Shown here: positions 23,267-32,196 of the stretch, one piece after another
Numbering within the stretch: position 1 is the first letter of the stretch
Layout of the letters: every line of letters begins with the position of its first letter
Source of the DNA: Actinacidiphila bryophytorum
GTDB lineage: Bacteria > Actinomycetota > Actinomycetes > Streptomycetales > Streptomycetaceae
Length of the DNA stretch: 64,000 nt
Assembly: GCF_016916835.1 (NCBI RefSeq)
Contig: NZ_JAFFIX010000030.1
Coordinates: forward strand, 1 to 64,000
Reading direction: 5' to 3'
Program-made: the position numbers and the translations under genes
Notes under the pieces: model-generated
Told to the model about the DNA's origin: nothing
Database searches by the model: none
Seen by the model: the letters and a program-made list of their open reading frames with translations, nothing else

Positions 23267-25360
23267 CTAGGGCGCCCCCTGGCTGCCCGCCGGGTGGCGG
23301 CGGCCCGCCGACCTGGGGCGCAGCGCCTCGGCCAGCTCGTCGAGGGTCTCGACCAGCAGCGCGGCGCCGCGCCGCACCACCCGGTCGCCCGCCGGGTCGG
23401 ATGCCCAGCCGGCCAGCTCGGTGTGCAGCGCCTGCCAGTCCGGCGCCCTGCGCGCCCTGACCTCGCCGGCCGCGACCGCCGTGGTCTCCCGCAGCGCCGC
23501 CGCGAAACGCGCCGCCTCCGGCACCGGCACCGCGTCCCTGGCGGGCTGGTGCGCCTCCATCACCAGGCCGACCCGGCCCACCGCCGACAGCGCGGCGTCC
23601 GCGTCCCGCACCGCGCTGCGCGACAGGCCGCGGTGCCGCACCGGCTCCGCATCCGCCCTGGTCACCGCCTGGTCCCAGGCCGCGCCCGCCGCCCGCAGGT
23701 CGAGCAGTGCCCGGCGCACCGCGCCCGGCCGGCGCCTGGACGGCTCCGCGTGCGCGTCCATCACCGCGGCCACGTAGCCGGCCGTCGCCTCGATCCACTC
23801 CGCCAGCCGGTCGCGCAGCCGCGGGGTCTCCCACGCGGGGAAGACCGCGTAGGCCAGCATCGCCAGCAGCCCGCCGAGCAGCGTCAGCAGCACCCGGTCG
23901 CGGACCGTCTGCTCCAGCTGCGTACCGCCCATGCCCAGCAGGAAGACCACATAGGCGCCCACGCACGCCTGCGCGACCACGTATCCGCTGCGCAGCAGCA
24001 GGTACATCAGGCCGACGCTGACCACCGCGAGCGCGGCGAAGGTGTACGTGCCCGGGTGCGCGGCCTGCGTGATCGCCGTTGCCAGCGCGACACCCACCAG
24101 GGTCCCGGCGAAGCGGGCCACCCCGCGCTCGTAGGTCTGGGTGAAGTCGGGCCGCATCACCATCACCGCGGCCAGCGGCGCCCAGTAGCCGTGCCCCAGC
24201 GGCAGCACCGTGCCCAGCAGATAGCCGGCCGAGGCCACCGCGGCGACCCGCAGCGCGTGCCGCAGGATCGGCGAGTCCCAGCGGATCTGGCGGCGTACCG
24301 TCCGCACCGCGGTCGGCAGCAGCTCGCCCAGCGACGGGCGCAGCAGGTGCGCGGTGCCCGTCGCGTCCGAAGGCCCCGAGCCCTCGGCCCGCTCCACCGC
24401 GGCGCTCAGCAGCGACACCAGCCGGGTCGCCGACCTGCGCGCGGCACCGGTCAGCTGTGCGCCCGGCGCGTCGGCCCGCAGCAGCTCGTCCGCCCGCGCG
24501 GGCACCTTGACCGCGCCGCCGTCCCTGATCGCCCGGGCCACCGCGTCCAGCACGGAGGCCGCCACCGCCAGCACCTCGCGCGCCCGGTCGCGCTCGGGAC
24601 CCTCGGCGGCGGCGCCCACCGTCGGGTCGGCGAGCGAGGCGAGCACCGGGCGGATGCGCTCGGCCAGCGCCCGGCTGCCGTGCAGCTCCTCGGGCCGCCG
24701 CCTGGCCTGCCAGGCGGTCACCACGGCCGCGCTGCGGGCGGTCATCAGCGGCTCGGGGTCGAAGGGCGCCAGCGGGTCGTGCCGCAGCCGGCGCGCGTAG
24801 TCCGCCTCGGCCGCGAAGGCGTCGGCGAGCGCGTCGCGCTGCGCGCCCCAGCGGCGGATCGGGAAGACCACGATCAGCGCCGCCTGCACCAGCGCGCCGA
24901 GCCCCACGAGCGCCGCGTGCTGCAACGAGCTGAGCACCGACGTCGGCAGAGTGACCGTCACCAGCATCACCGCGACCGTCAGCGACGCGACCGTGCCGGT
25001 CGTCGGGCCCAGCGCCCACGCCATGCCGGCCGCGAAGGCCCACACCGCGAGCAGCAGGACGAAGAACACCACGTGCGAGGCGGCCAGATACCCCAGGAAG
25101 GTGCTCACCGCCAGCCCCGCGCCCGCGGCCAGCGCGAGCACCGGCCGCGGCCGCCAGCTGCGCTGGAAGGTCGCCATGCCGGCCGCGAAGGCCCCGAAGG
25201 CCGACGACGCGGCGACCGGCGGCGACCACAGCCACAGTGCGAGGCCGACCACGATCGCCACACCGCCGGCGGCCCGCAGCGCCACCAGCGGTTCGAGACG
25301 GGGGCGTTCCACCCGCAGGCCCGACCTGGCGGTCTCCCGCAGCGCACGCAACCACGTCAT
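23267..25360 (-). CDS. FUSC-family (aromatic acid exporter-like) membrane protein
   Basis: A 697-residue membrane protein built as two hydrophobic blocks. About five or six helices lie at residues 27-170 and a second set at about 360-500, each followed by a long cytoplasmic helical region; this is the FUSC/YccS architecture. The second block contains GTVLPLGHGYWAPLAAVMVMRPDFTQTYERGVAR, typical of the family (quoted here only as a landmark at about residues 385-420). Family members export aromatic carboxylic acids or act in envelope homeostasis; the substrate here is unknown. No membrane-fusion partner is adjacent. Confidence 0.85.
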   Translation of the reverse strand: MTWLRALRETARSGLRVERPRLEPLVALRAAGGVAIVVGLALWLWSPPVAASSAFGAFAAGMATFQRSWRPRPVLALAAGAGLAVSTFLGYLAASHVVFFVLLLAVWAFAAGMAWALGPTTGTVASLTVAVMLVTVTLPTSVLSSLQHAALVGLGALVQAALIVVFPIRRWGAQRDALADAFAAEADYARRLRHDPLAPFDPEPLMTARSAAVVTAWQARRRPEELHGSRALAERIRPVLASLADPTVGAAAEGPERDRAREVLAVAASVLDAVARAIRDGGAVKVPARADELLRADAPGAQLTGAARRSATRLVSLLSAAVERAEGSGPSDATGTAHLLRPSLGELLPTAVRTVRRQIRWDSPILRHALRVAAVASAGYLLGTVLPLGHGYWAPLAAVMVMRPDFTQTYERGVARFAGTLVGVALATAITQAAHPGTYTFAALAVVSVGLMYLLLRSGYVVAQACVGAYVVFLLGMGGTQLEQTVRDRVLLTLLGGLLAMLAYAVFPAWETPRLRDRLAEWIEATAGYVAAVMDAHAEPSRRRPGAVRRALLDLRAAGAAWDQAVTRADAEPVRHRGLSRSAVRDADAALSAVGRVGLVMEAHQPARDAVPVPEAARFAAALRETTAVAAGEVRARRAPDWQALHTELAGWASDPAGDRVVRRGAALLVETLDELAEALRPRSAGRRHPAGSQGAP

Positions 25361-25519
25361 GGTGCAGAGAATAGGCAGAACCAGCAGCCGCGGTGCCGCT
25401 GCGAAATGCCCCGTACCAGCGGATACGGCACATCTCCCGGCGCGGGGGTGACACGGCGCACGTCACCGGCCGCCCCGCGCCCTCACACCAGCGCGCCGCC
25501 GTCTGCTTCAATGGGGGAC

Positions 25520-25648
25520 ATGGTCGGCACTACTGACACCGGGACAGGTCGCAGCGACCTCGAACCCTTCTGGCCGTCCCGGCAGGAGCACCACTTCGAC
25601 CGCTGGTGTTGCCGCGCGATCCCCGCGCGGACCCGCGTCCCCCGCTGA
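25520..25648 (+). CDS. Possible small protein, 42 residues
   Basis: A short frame from ATG 25520 with high third-position G+C and unusual aromatic/Cys content (EPFWPSRQEHHFDRWCCR), unlike the Arg/Pro runs of shadow frames in this DNA. There is no good ribosome site: GGGGGA ends one base before the ATG, so translation would be leaderless or start at the ATG at 25511. It precedes the winged-helix gene by 105 bp on the same strand. Function unknown; the pair of Cys and the His/Trp cluster could bind metal. Confidence 0.45.
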   Translation: MVGTTDTGTGRSDLEPFWPSRQEHHFDRWCCRAIPARTRVPR

Positions 25649-25753
25649 CCTGCCCGCAAGGCCCGGCCCTCACCGGCCGCAGCCGGCCGCACGGCGGCAA
25701 CCGGTCCCGCGCACAACGGAGTCCCACGACCCTTCGCGCGAAAGAGCCGAGAC

Positions 25754-26329
25754 ATGTCCGACCTGCCTTCCCTGACCTCCCTCCCCGTCACCGCCGCCCA
25801 CCGCCAGCGGCTGCGCGCGGTACGCCCCGACGAGGCGCGGCCCGCCCCCGACTTCCTGCCGCCGGGCGCGACCTGGCTGCCCGCACCGGGACATGTGCTC
25901 CCCGCCGCGCCCGGCGGCGCCCCGATGGTCGGCTACCTGGTGCTGGTGCCCGCGGAACCGGGCGCGGCCGCCGCCGCGCCGCCCGCCGCCGTACAGGAGC
26001 CCGCCGCCGGCGGGGTGCGCATCGACGAGGACCGCCGCACCGCCGCGGTCGACGACCGCCAGCTCGACCTGACATACCTGGAGTTCGAACTGCTCGCGCA
26101 CCTGGTGGCGCACCCGCACCGGGTGCACTCCCGCGACCAGCTGGTCACCACCGTGTGGGGGTACGGCCACGTCGGCGACGGCCGCACCGTCGACGTCCAC
26201 ATCGCCCGGCTGCGCCGCAAACTCGGCGCCGACCACCGCGGCAGCATCGTGACGGTGCGCCGGGTCGGCTACAAGTACGCCCCCGCGCCGGGCGACCGGG
26301 TGCGGCAGGGGGCTACGGCACGACGGTGA
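25754..26329 (+). CDS. Winged-helix protein with OmpR-type C-terminal DNA-binding domain, no receiver
   Basis: A 191-residue protein. Residues 1-85 are Pro/Ala-rich and contain no response-regulator receiver, so no phosphorylatable Asp. Residues 90-180 form an OmpR/PhoB-type winged helix: LDLTYLEFELLAHLVAHPHRVHSRDQL, the recognition helix RTVDVHIARLRRKL and wing RRVGYKY. Such stand-alone winged-helix proteins are frequent in streptomycetes. Its 3' end overlaps the convergent universal stress protein gene by 17 bp. Target genes are not evident. Confidence 0.88.
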   Translation: MSDLPSLTSLPVTAAHRQRLRAVRPDEARPAPDFLPPGATWLPAPGHVLPAAPGGAPMVGYLVLVPAEPGAAAAAPPAAVQEPAAGGVRIDEDRRTAAVDDRQLDLTYLEFELLAHLVAHPHRVHSRDQLVTTVWGYGHVGDGRTVDVHIARLRRKLGADHRGSIVTVRRVGYKYAPAPGDRVRQGATARR

Positions 26330-26777
26330 CGGGCCACTTGCCCGCCTTCACCAGCCGGACGGCCACCGAGCCCACCAGCCGGTGGCCGGCCCGCTCCGAG
26401 GCGCCGACCACGACCGCGTCCGCGGTCAGCTGGTCGGCCGCCGCGGCCAGGCCGCCGAAGGGGTCGCCGCGGAAGGTGTGGAACTCCCACCGCACCTGGA
26501 AGGTGCCGCGCAGCCGCTCCACCGACGCGCGGATCTCGGCCACCAGCTGGGCCGCGATCCCGGTGTCCACCTCCGAGACCGGGACACCCAGCGCCGCCCC
26601 GCCGGGCAGGTACGGCTGCACGTAGACCAGGGCGAGCAGCGCGTTCTGCCGCCGGGCCATCCCCGCCGCATAGGCCGCGGCACGCCAGGACGAGTCCGAG
26701 CCGTCGATACCGGCCACGATCACCTTCGGACCGTCGGTACCGCGTTCGAACACGGTCGGGGATTTCTGCTCGTCCAC
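26313..26777 (-). CDS. Universal stress protein (UspA family)
   Basis: A 154-residue single-domain UspA protein. It starts the fold with VIVAGIDGSDSSWRAAAYAAGMA and has the C-terminal nucleotide-binding stretch DAVVVGASERAGHRLVGSVAVRLVKAGKWPVTVV, in which G-x2-G-like spacing and the Ser residues suggest ATP or AMP binding. Usp proteins act in dormancy and stress. The gene converges on and overlaps the winged-helix gene by 17 bp, so dense transcription of one could limit the other. Confidence 0.9.
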   Translation of the reverse strand: MDEQKSPTVFERGTDGPKVIVAGIDGSDSSWRAAAYAAGMARRQNALLALVYVQPYLPGGAALGVPVSEVDTGIAAQLVAEIRASVERLRGTFQVRWEFHTFRGDPFGGLAAAADQLTADAVVVGASERAGHRLVGSVAVRLVKAGKWPVTVVP

Positions 26778-26994
26778 GCGGCCAGGCTATCGGCCTGCGG
26801 CCTGCGGTTTCATCCCCGGACACCCAGGGTGATCACCCCAATGGGTGTATTGCCACGACATGGGCACCTTTGCGGGGCACGCTTTCGGAGAGGAGTGAAA
26901 CAGGCAGCGTCCCATCGCCCGCAGCGCGCACCACGGTCAGGTCCGCGCCGCGTGCCATGGCCCGCCGCCCACGCCGCTACCGGGGAGGTTTGTG

Positions 26995-27561
26995 ATGCCG
27001 AGCGTGTCCACGAGCGTTTTCGTGTCGAGGCCGGACACCGAGGTCTTCGACTTTCTCGCCGACGCCCGCAATCTCGCCCTGTGGAGCTCCGGGGTGGCCT
27101 CCGTCGACGCCGACGCCGTGGCCCCCGGCCGCGACGCGGCCTACGGCTACCGCTACCCGGGCAGGCGGCGGCCGCACCGGCTCGTGTGCGACCACTTCGA
27201 GCCCTGCCGCCGCATAGTCTTCCGCGGGCAGCGGATGTGGAGCCCGCTGGGCACCCAGGTGCCCGTCTACGGCTTCGACCTGATCCCGCACGGTGACGGC
27301 ACCCTGGTCCGGCTGTCCGTGACCAGTTGCCTGAGCGCCGCGCTGCTGCTGCTCGCGCCAATCGTCGCCATGGCCTGGCGGCGCGACCTGCCCACCGACG
27401 CCCGCAAATTCTGCGACCTGCTCGGCGGCCCCGCCGCCTCCGCTCCCCTGCACGGCCCGCAGGTGCCCGCCTCGGGCGTGCCCGGCGGCGACTCCGGCGC
27501 CCCGGCCGCGACGCCGCTGCGCACCTCACCTGCGCCGGGTGGATTCGACTACGCTCATTGA
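26995..27561 (+). CDS. SRPBCC (START/Bet v1-like) family protein
   Basis: A 188-residue protein with one SRPBCC domain at residues 1-145: STSVFVSRPDTEVFDFLADARN, LWSSGVASVDAD, then VCDHFEPCRRIVF. These proteins hold hydrophobic ligands in a helix-grip cavity. Residues 105-125 form a hydrophobic stretch (LSAALLLLAPIVAMAW), perhaps a membrane anchor. The tail from 145 is Pro/Gly/Ala-rich. ATG at 26995 overlaps a GTG at 26992; GGGGAGG is upstream. Ligand unknown. Confidence 0.8.
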   Translation: MPSVSTSVFVSRPDTEVFDFLADARNLALWSSGVASVDADAVAPGRDAAYGYRYPGRRRPHRLVCDHFEPCRRIVFRGQRMWSPLGTQVPVYGFDLIPHGDGTLVRLSVTSCLSAALLLLAPIVAMAWRRDLPTDARKFCDLLGGPAASAPLHGPQVPASGVPGGDSGAPAATPLRTSPAPGGFDYAH

Positions 27562-27704
27562 GTGTTAAACTAACGGTGTGACGCGGCGCCCCCGAGCCCG
27601 TCATGCGTGACTGCCCCGGCCTGGTCCCCCCGTCCCGGCCGGGGCTCCCGCATGTCCGGGGCCTTCCGGGCCTTCCGGGGCCTGTCACGCGCCTGCCGCG
27701 CCGC

Positions 27705-28709
27705 TCAGGGCGCCGCCGGGCCGTCCTCCCCGCCGCCCCCGCCGGCCTGAGCCGCGGATACCCCGGAGAGCTTGTCCGGGTTGGTGACCAGGTAGATGTC
27801 GGTGACCTTGTCGCTGTCCGCGTCCAGGTCCACGACCATGACCGCGGTGGGGGAGTCGCCGGAGAAGACCACGACCGACGGGTCGCCGTTGACCTGCCGG
27901 TAGCGGATGTCGACGGTGTCGGGCAGCCGGTTGGCGGCGTAGCCGGTGACCAGCTTCGCCACCTTCTCCTGGCCCGAGACCGGCCGCAGCGCGGCGCTCA
28001 CCTTGCCGCCGCCGTCGGTCCACAGCGTCACGTCGGGGGCGAGCAGGCTCATCAGCTCCGCCAGGTCGCCGCCCAGCGCCGCCGCGATGAAGCGCTCGGT
28101 CACCTGCCGCTGCAGCTGCCGGTCGGCCTGGTAGCGCGGCCTGCGGGCCTGCACGTGCTCGCGCGCCCGGTGCGCCAGCTGCCTGATCGCGGAAGGGCTG
28201 CGCTCCAGGATCGCGGCGATCTCGGTGTGCGGGTAGCCGAACACCTCGTGCAGCACGAAGACCGCCCGCTCCAGCGGGGTCAGCGTCTCCAGCACCACCA
28301 GCATCGCCATCGACACCGACTCGTTGCGCAGCGCGGACTCCGCGGCGTCCGTCGCCTGCGCCGCCTGCGGCTGGTCCGCGGGCTGCTGCGCCCCGGTGGC
28401 CAGCGGCTCGGGGAGCCACGGGCCGACGTAGGTCTCCCGGCGCCTGATGATGCTCGCCTGCCGCGCCAGCGCCTGGTTCACCGCGATCCGCACCAGGTAC
28501 GCCCGCGGGTTGTCGATGTCCGCGCCGGCCGCCTTGCCGCTGCGGCGGGTCCAGGCGAGCCAGGTCTCCTGCAGGACGTCCTCGGTGTCGGACACGCTGC
28601 CGAGCATGTTGTAGACCACGGAGAACAGCAGTTCCCGGTGGTTGACGAACACCTCCGTGGCGCGGTCGCCCGCCGCCGCGGTGTGCTGCCGGATCGGAGT
28701 GTCGGACAC
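27705..28709 (-). CDS. ECF41-type RNA polymerase sigma factor with SnoaL-like C-terminus
   Basis: A 334-residue extracytoplasmic-function sigma factor. Region 2 lies at about residues 15-90 (FSVVYNMLGSVSDTEDVLQETWLAW, partly), region 4 at about 125-185 (LTPLERAVFVLHEVFGYPHTEIA), then a SnoaL/NTF2-like extension to residue 315. WLPEPL after region 2, TDGGGKV in the extension and the terminal NPDKL motif identify the ECF41 group, in which the extension replaces a separate anti-sigma factor. ECF41 genes usually sit beside a carboxymuconolactone decarboxylase, oxidoreductase or epimerase gene; none is here. The divergent neighbour is a hemerythrin-like gene. Confidence 0.92.
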   Translation of the reverse strand: MSDTPIRQHTAAAGDRATEVFVNHRELLFSVVYNMLGSVSDTEDVLQETWLAWTRRSGKAAGADIDNPRAYLVRIAVNQALARQASIIRRRETYVGPWLPEPLATGAQQPADQPQAAQATDAAESALRNESVSMAMLVVLETLTPLERAVFVLHEVFGYPHTEIAAILERSPSAIRQLAHRAREHVQARRPRYQADRQLQRQVTERFIAAALGGDLAELMSLLAPDVTLWTDGGGKVSAALRPVSGQEKVAKLVTGYAANRLPDTVDIRYRQVNGDPSVVVFSGDSPTAVMVVDLDADSDKVTDIYLVTNPDKLSGVSAAQAGGGGGEDGPAAP

Positions 28710-29044
28710 GAGTGGGCCTCCTGTGGTGCGTTTCCCCGTTGGCCCTGAGAGGGCGTACGCACCTCCCAGCGTGACATCCGCTGGCCGAAATGTGATGTGC
28801 GTCTCGCCAGGCGGCGTATTTGTGCCGATTCCTCAGGCTTTGCACCGGCGATTTTTCGACCCGGGCCGACCGGACTGTCACAACCGCCGCATACGGGCGC
28901 TCTGTGATGCATGGGGCGTGGACGACGGCCCGGCAGCAGCCCGGAAACGGGTGCCGGAGGGGAGCCGCCGGTCCGTCGCCGCGCTCCCCGCCACCCCGCC
29001 CCGGGGCGGCGGACTCCGACACGTGCCGAAGGAAGTAGTCCGCC
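28710..29044. promoter_or_regulatory. Divergent promoter region, ECF41 sigma / hemerythrin
   Basis: No gene is present. Two TGTCAC motifs, the ECF41 -35 core, point outward: one on the minus strand (28771-28776, towards the sigma gene) and TGTCACA on the plus strand (28876-28882, towards the hemerythrin gene). A canonical CGTC -10 element at 16-17 bp spacing is not clear for either, so the assignment is tentative. Confidence 0.4.
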
Positions 29045-29668
29045 GTGGCCGACACACAGCAGGACATCGATTTCACCATCATGTACGCCACCCACCGCGC
29101 CTTCCGGCGCGACCTCCGGCGGCTCGCCGCCGCCGTGGACGCGGGCCGGGCCGGCACGCCGGAGGTCCTGGCCGGCTGGGAGAACTTCAGCCGCCAGCTC
29201 GACAACCACCACTCCGTGGAGGACGCGGCCCTGTGGCCGCAGGTCGAGGCCAAGATCAAGGACCGCCCCGACGACCAGCGCCTGATGGAGGCGATGGAGG
29301 CCGAGCACGCCGAACTCGGCCCGCGGATCACCGCGGTCGACACCGCCCTCAGGTCCGGCGCCGACGACCTCGCAGCCCGCATCCAGGACCTCTACCAGGT
29401 GATGGACCACCACTTCGGGCACGAGGAGGACAGCGCGCTGCCGCTGATCAACGACGTGCTCTCACCCGCCGAGTGGCGGACCTTCGGCCTGGCCAACGCC
29501 AGGAACCTCGGCGTCAAGGGCGTCGCGGTCTACATCCCCTGGGTCGCCGACGGCGCCACCGCCCAGGAGCAGCGCGAATTCCTGGCGGCGTTCCCGCCCC
29601 CGGTCCGCGCGGCCAACAAGCTCCTCTGGCAGCGCTCGTACCAGAAGAAGCGCCTCTGGCAGGTGTGA
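29045..29668 (+). CDS. Hemerythrin HHE-domain protein
   Basis: A 207-residue cytoplasmic protein. A four-helix hemerythrin domain occupies residues 8-150, with the iron-ligand candidates His in ATHRAFRRDL, HHSVEDAALWPQVE, EAEHAELGPRI and DHHFGHEEDSALP. Di-iron HHE proteins bind O2 or NO or sense redox state. The C-terminal 55 residues end in a basic Arg/Lys/Trp segment. GTG start at 29045. It is divergent from the ECF41 sigma gene and may be in its regulon. Confidence 0.9.
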   Translation: MADTQQDIDFTIMYATHRAFRRDLRRLAAAVDAGRAGTPEVLAGWENFSRQLDNHHSVEDAALWPQVEAKIKDRPDDQRLMEAMEAEHAELGPRITAVDTALRSGADDLAARIQDLYQVMDHHFGHEEDSALPLINDVLSPAEWRTFGLANARNLGVKGVAVYIPWVADGATAQEQREFLAAFPPPVRAANKLLWQRSYQKKRLWQV

Positions 29669-29720
29669 GCAACACCTTGGTGCCGGGTTTCCGCGCGACC
29701 TGCCGCGTCCGGTCGTGTCC

Positions 29721-29768
29721 GGACCTTCCCCCGGTGGGGGCTGGTCGCGCGGTTCCCCGCGCCCCTGA
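29721..29768. repeat. Dispersed intergenic repeat, copy 2
   Basis: CCTTCCCCCGGTGGGGG followed by TGGTCGCGCGGTTCCCCGCG and CCCCTGA, the same two-part unit as at 31-77, here between convergent hemerythrin and baeRF3 genes. Its second part also matches the arms of the inverted repeat at 123-245 apart from one base. Confidence 0.75.
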
Positions 29769-29791
29769 GTGCCCCGCCCTGCGGGCGGGGC

Positions 29792-30889
29792 TCAGTAACG
29801 CAGCACGGCCGCGACGTGGCCGACGTCGGCAAGCTCGCCGTCGGGGACGAAGCGGACCCGCGCCCCGGTGTCGAGCGCCTGCTCGGCGATCTCGTCGACG
29901 ATGTCGTCCCGCGCCCCGCGGTCGCCCGCGGCGGCGGGGACCAGATGGTCCCCGTCGTCCCGCACCGTCGTGCGATAGCCGTCCTCGATCGCGACCAGCG
30001 CCACCCGCGCCTCGGCGACCGACTGCCATACCTCGTCCACGCCGCCGGCGAAGGCCTTGCGGCTGCGGGCGTCGTCCAGTTCGGAGAGCACGCCCGCGAC
30101 CTCCTCCTCGGCCCGCTGCCCGGCCGCTGCGGCCAGCGCCTGGCGCAGCGCCTCAGCGGGCCCCTCGGCCAGCCCGCCCTGGGCGATCCGCCCGGCGGCA
30201 TCCTTGACCAGCCTGCCCGCGTCGTCCAGCGCGGCCAGCGCCTCCGCTTCGCCGACCAGGTACATCGGCCGCGGGTCGGCCGCCACGACCACTCCCGCGT
30301 TCTCGGTCACCTGGCGCAGGAACTGCCGGGTCCGCTCGTCGTTGAAGGTGCTCGGCGTGTCGCCGATCTGCTCCTCACGCTCCGGGTCGAAGTCCTCGGG
30401 CACCCGCCGTACCGGGAAGGACCCGGTGACCTGCTCGGGCGCCCGCCCCTTCGAGCCGCTCCACAGGGTCGCGACGTCCGCGGACAGCGCCAGCACCCAG
30501 AACGGCTGGTTGGCCACGTGCGCGGCCACCAGGTTGCGGGTCAGGAAGGTCTGCGCGAGCAGCACCCGGGCAGGCACCGTCCTGGCCAGCGTCCACACCT
30601 GGTGCTCGCCCGGCGCCGCGAAGATCGCCAGGCCGTCCTCCGCGTGCACCAGGTCGACCTCGCCGAGCGCCTGGTCGAGCTGGCCGATCACGTCGATGCG
30701 GTCGGCCCGCGAGACCTCGGGGTCGTTGTGCACCGCGTCCTTGGCCTCTTCCAGCAGGTTGCGCAGCCGCACCGCGTCCTGCGCGTTGTCCGGCTCGCGG
30801 CGGTGGGTCGGCAGCAGCACGGAGACGGCCGGGTACGGCCGCGGACGGCGCAGGTCGGCGAGTACGGCGGGGCTGATCGGCGCTTGCAT
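29792..30889 (-). CDS. Bacterial archaeo-eukaryotic release factor-like protein (baeRF3 type; Balon-related)
   Basis: A 365-residue protein with the baeRF family 3 arrangement. The N-terminal domain (residues 1-130) contains LRRPRPYPAVSVLLPTHRREP; the middle and C-terminal eRF1-like domains contain VVVAADPRPMYLVGEAEAL and the closing VPDGELADVGHVAAVLRY. Relatives of archaeal/eukaryotic eRF1 in bacteria include Balon, a ribosome-hibernation factor. No catalytic GGQ was noticed, consistent with a non-hydrolytic ribosome binder. ATG 30889 follows AAAGGG. The A+T-rich segment GATATATC near 30959 in the divergent space may be part of its promoter. Confidence 0.8.
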   Translation of the reverse strand: MQAPISPAVLADLRRPRPYPAVSVLLPTHRREPDNAQDAVRLRNLLEEAKDAVHNDPEVSRADRIDVIGQLDQALGEVDLVHAEDGLAIFAAPGEHQVWTLARTVPARVLLAQTFLTRNLVAAHVANQPFWVLALSADVATLWSGSKGRAPEQVTGSFPVRRVPEDFDPEREEQIGDTPSTFNDERTRQFLRQVTENAGVVVAADPRPMYLVGEAEALAALDDAGRLVKDAAGRIAQGGLAEGPAEALRQALAAAAGQRAEEEVAGVLSELDDARSRKAFAGGVDEVWQSVAEARVALVAIEDGYRTTVRDDGDHLVPAAAGDRGARDDIVDEIAEQALDTGARVRFVPDGELADVGHVAAVLRY

Positions 30890-31131
30890 GGCGTGGCCCT
30901 TTCGGCGGCGGCATCGCGTGCCGGTGGCGTCCCCCGGGTCATCCCTTTGTCTCTTCATGGATATATCAATGTGTCGTCCCTCGCAGCTTGTACGGGCAGG
31001 CCGCAGGTCCCCCACCTGCGCCGCGCCCTGCCCGCCGGCCGGGCGCAAGCGGAACGCCCGCTGCCCGGGGCCGCTGCTGACAGCCGCGCGGGGGTGTGCG
31101 AAGCTGCCGAGCGCGACGAGGGGAGGCGGCG

Positions 31132-32196
31132 GTGGGCGAGGACCATGCCACGGCCAGGGCGCGACAAGCCGGGGAGCACCAGAACGCACCACGCGGGAAG
31201 GGCACGGGGGCAGCGGGGGGACGCGGCCGGGTGGGAGCCGCCGGTGCGGCGCTCGCCGTGGTCGCCGTCGCAGGGACCGCGCTCGGCGCGGTGCTGCTGC
31301 GCCCCGGGCGGTCGCTGACCGCCAAGAGCGGCGGGCCGCTGGACAACTCCGCCGTCGTCATCCTGATCGCGATCGGCTGCCTGGCCGCGGGACTGCTGGC
31401 CGGCAGCCGCTACCGCTCCAGGCTCGGCTACCAGCAGGACCTGCCGCCCTTCGAGCAGCGGCTCGCCGACGTGGTGCGGGTGACCCTGGTCGCCGCCGCC
31501 CTGGTGGTGCCGCTGCTGCTGCTGACGATGCACCACTTCCCGTCCGGCGGCTCCACCCCCGCCGAGCAGTACACCCGCCTGCCCGCCACCCCGCACCGCA
31601 CCCCGCCCCCGGTCAGGCAGCACCCGCTGGGGCAGTCCTCGGGCGACAAGGGCATCAGCGTGCCGCACGTCGTGCTGACCATCGCCCTGGTGGCGCTGGT
31701 CCTGGCGCTGCTGCTCGCCGCCTACCGGCTGTGGCGGCTGCTGCGGCGCAGCGAGGAGCCGCAGCCCGCGGAGACCTACCGGCCCGCCGAGCAGGAGGTG
31801 CTCGCCGACGCCGTGGACTCCGGGCGCCGCGCGCTGCTCGGCGGCAGCGACGCCCGGGCCGCCGTCATCGCCTGCTACGCGGCGATGGAGGCCTCGCTCG
31901 GGCAGTCCGGTGTCGCCCGCAGGGCCTCGGACAGCCCGCAGGACCTGCTGGAGCGCGCCGCGGGCAGCGGACTGCTGACCGGACCGCACGCCTCTGACCT
32001 GACCGCGCTGTTCCGCGAGGCCCGCTACTCCACGCACCCCATGGACGACACCCACCGCGGCCGCGCCGCAGCCGCCCTCGACGGGATCGCCGCCCAGCTC
32101 GCCGAGCACGCCGCCGCCGATGCCGCCGCCGATGGCGCTGACTTGCCGCAGCCAGGCACCGGCGGAACGCAGCCGACCGCGGGAGTCCACCGGTGA
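31132..32196 (+). CDS. DUF4129 membrane protein
   Basis: A 354-residue membrane protein heading a five-gene operon. Hydrophobic helices lie at about residues 35-55, 75-90, 118-138 and 185-210. The cytosolic C-terminal DUF4129 region (about residues 235-330) contains the signature ARAAVIACYAAMEASL and FREARYSTHPMDD. In related loci DUF4129, MoxR, DUF58 and transglutaminase-like genes cluster, and the DUF4129 domain may be the substrate or partner of the MoxR-DUF58 machine. GTG 31132 follows GGGGAGG. Overlaps the next gene by 4 bp. Confidence 0.88.
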   Translation: MGEDHATARARQAGEHQNAPRGKGTGAAGGRGRVGAAGAALAVVAVAGTALGAVLLRPGRSLTAKSGGPLDNSAVVILIAIGCLAAGLLAGSRYRSRLGYQQDLPPFEQRLADVVRVTLVAAALVVPLLLLTMHHFPSGGSTPAEQYTRLPATPHRTPPPVRQHPLGQSSGDKGISVPHVVLTIALVALVLALLLAAYRLWRLLRRSEEPQPAETYRPAEQEVLADAVDSGRRALLGGSDARAAVIACYAAMEASLGQSGVARRASDSPQDLLERAAGSGLLTGPHASDLTALFREARYSTHPMDDTHRGRAAAALDGIAAQLAEHAAADAAADGADLPQPGTGGTQPTAGVHR

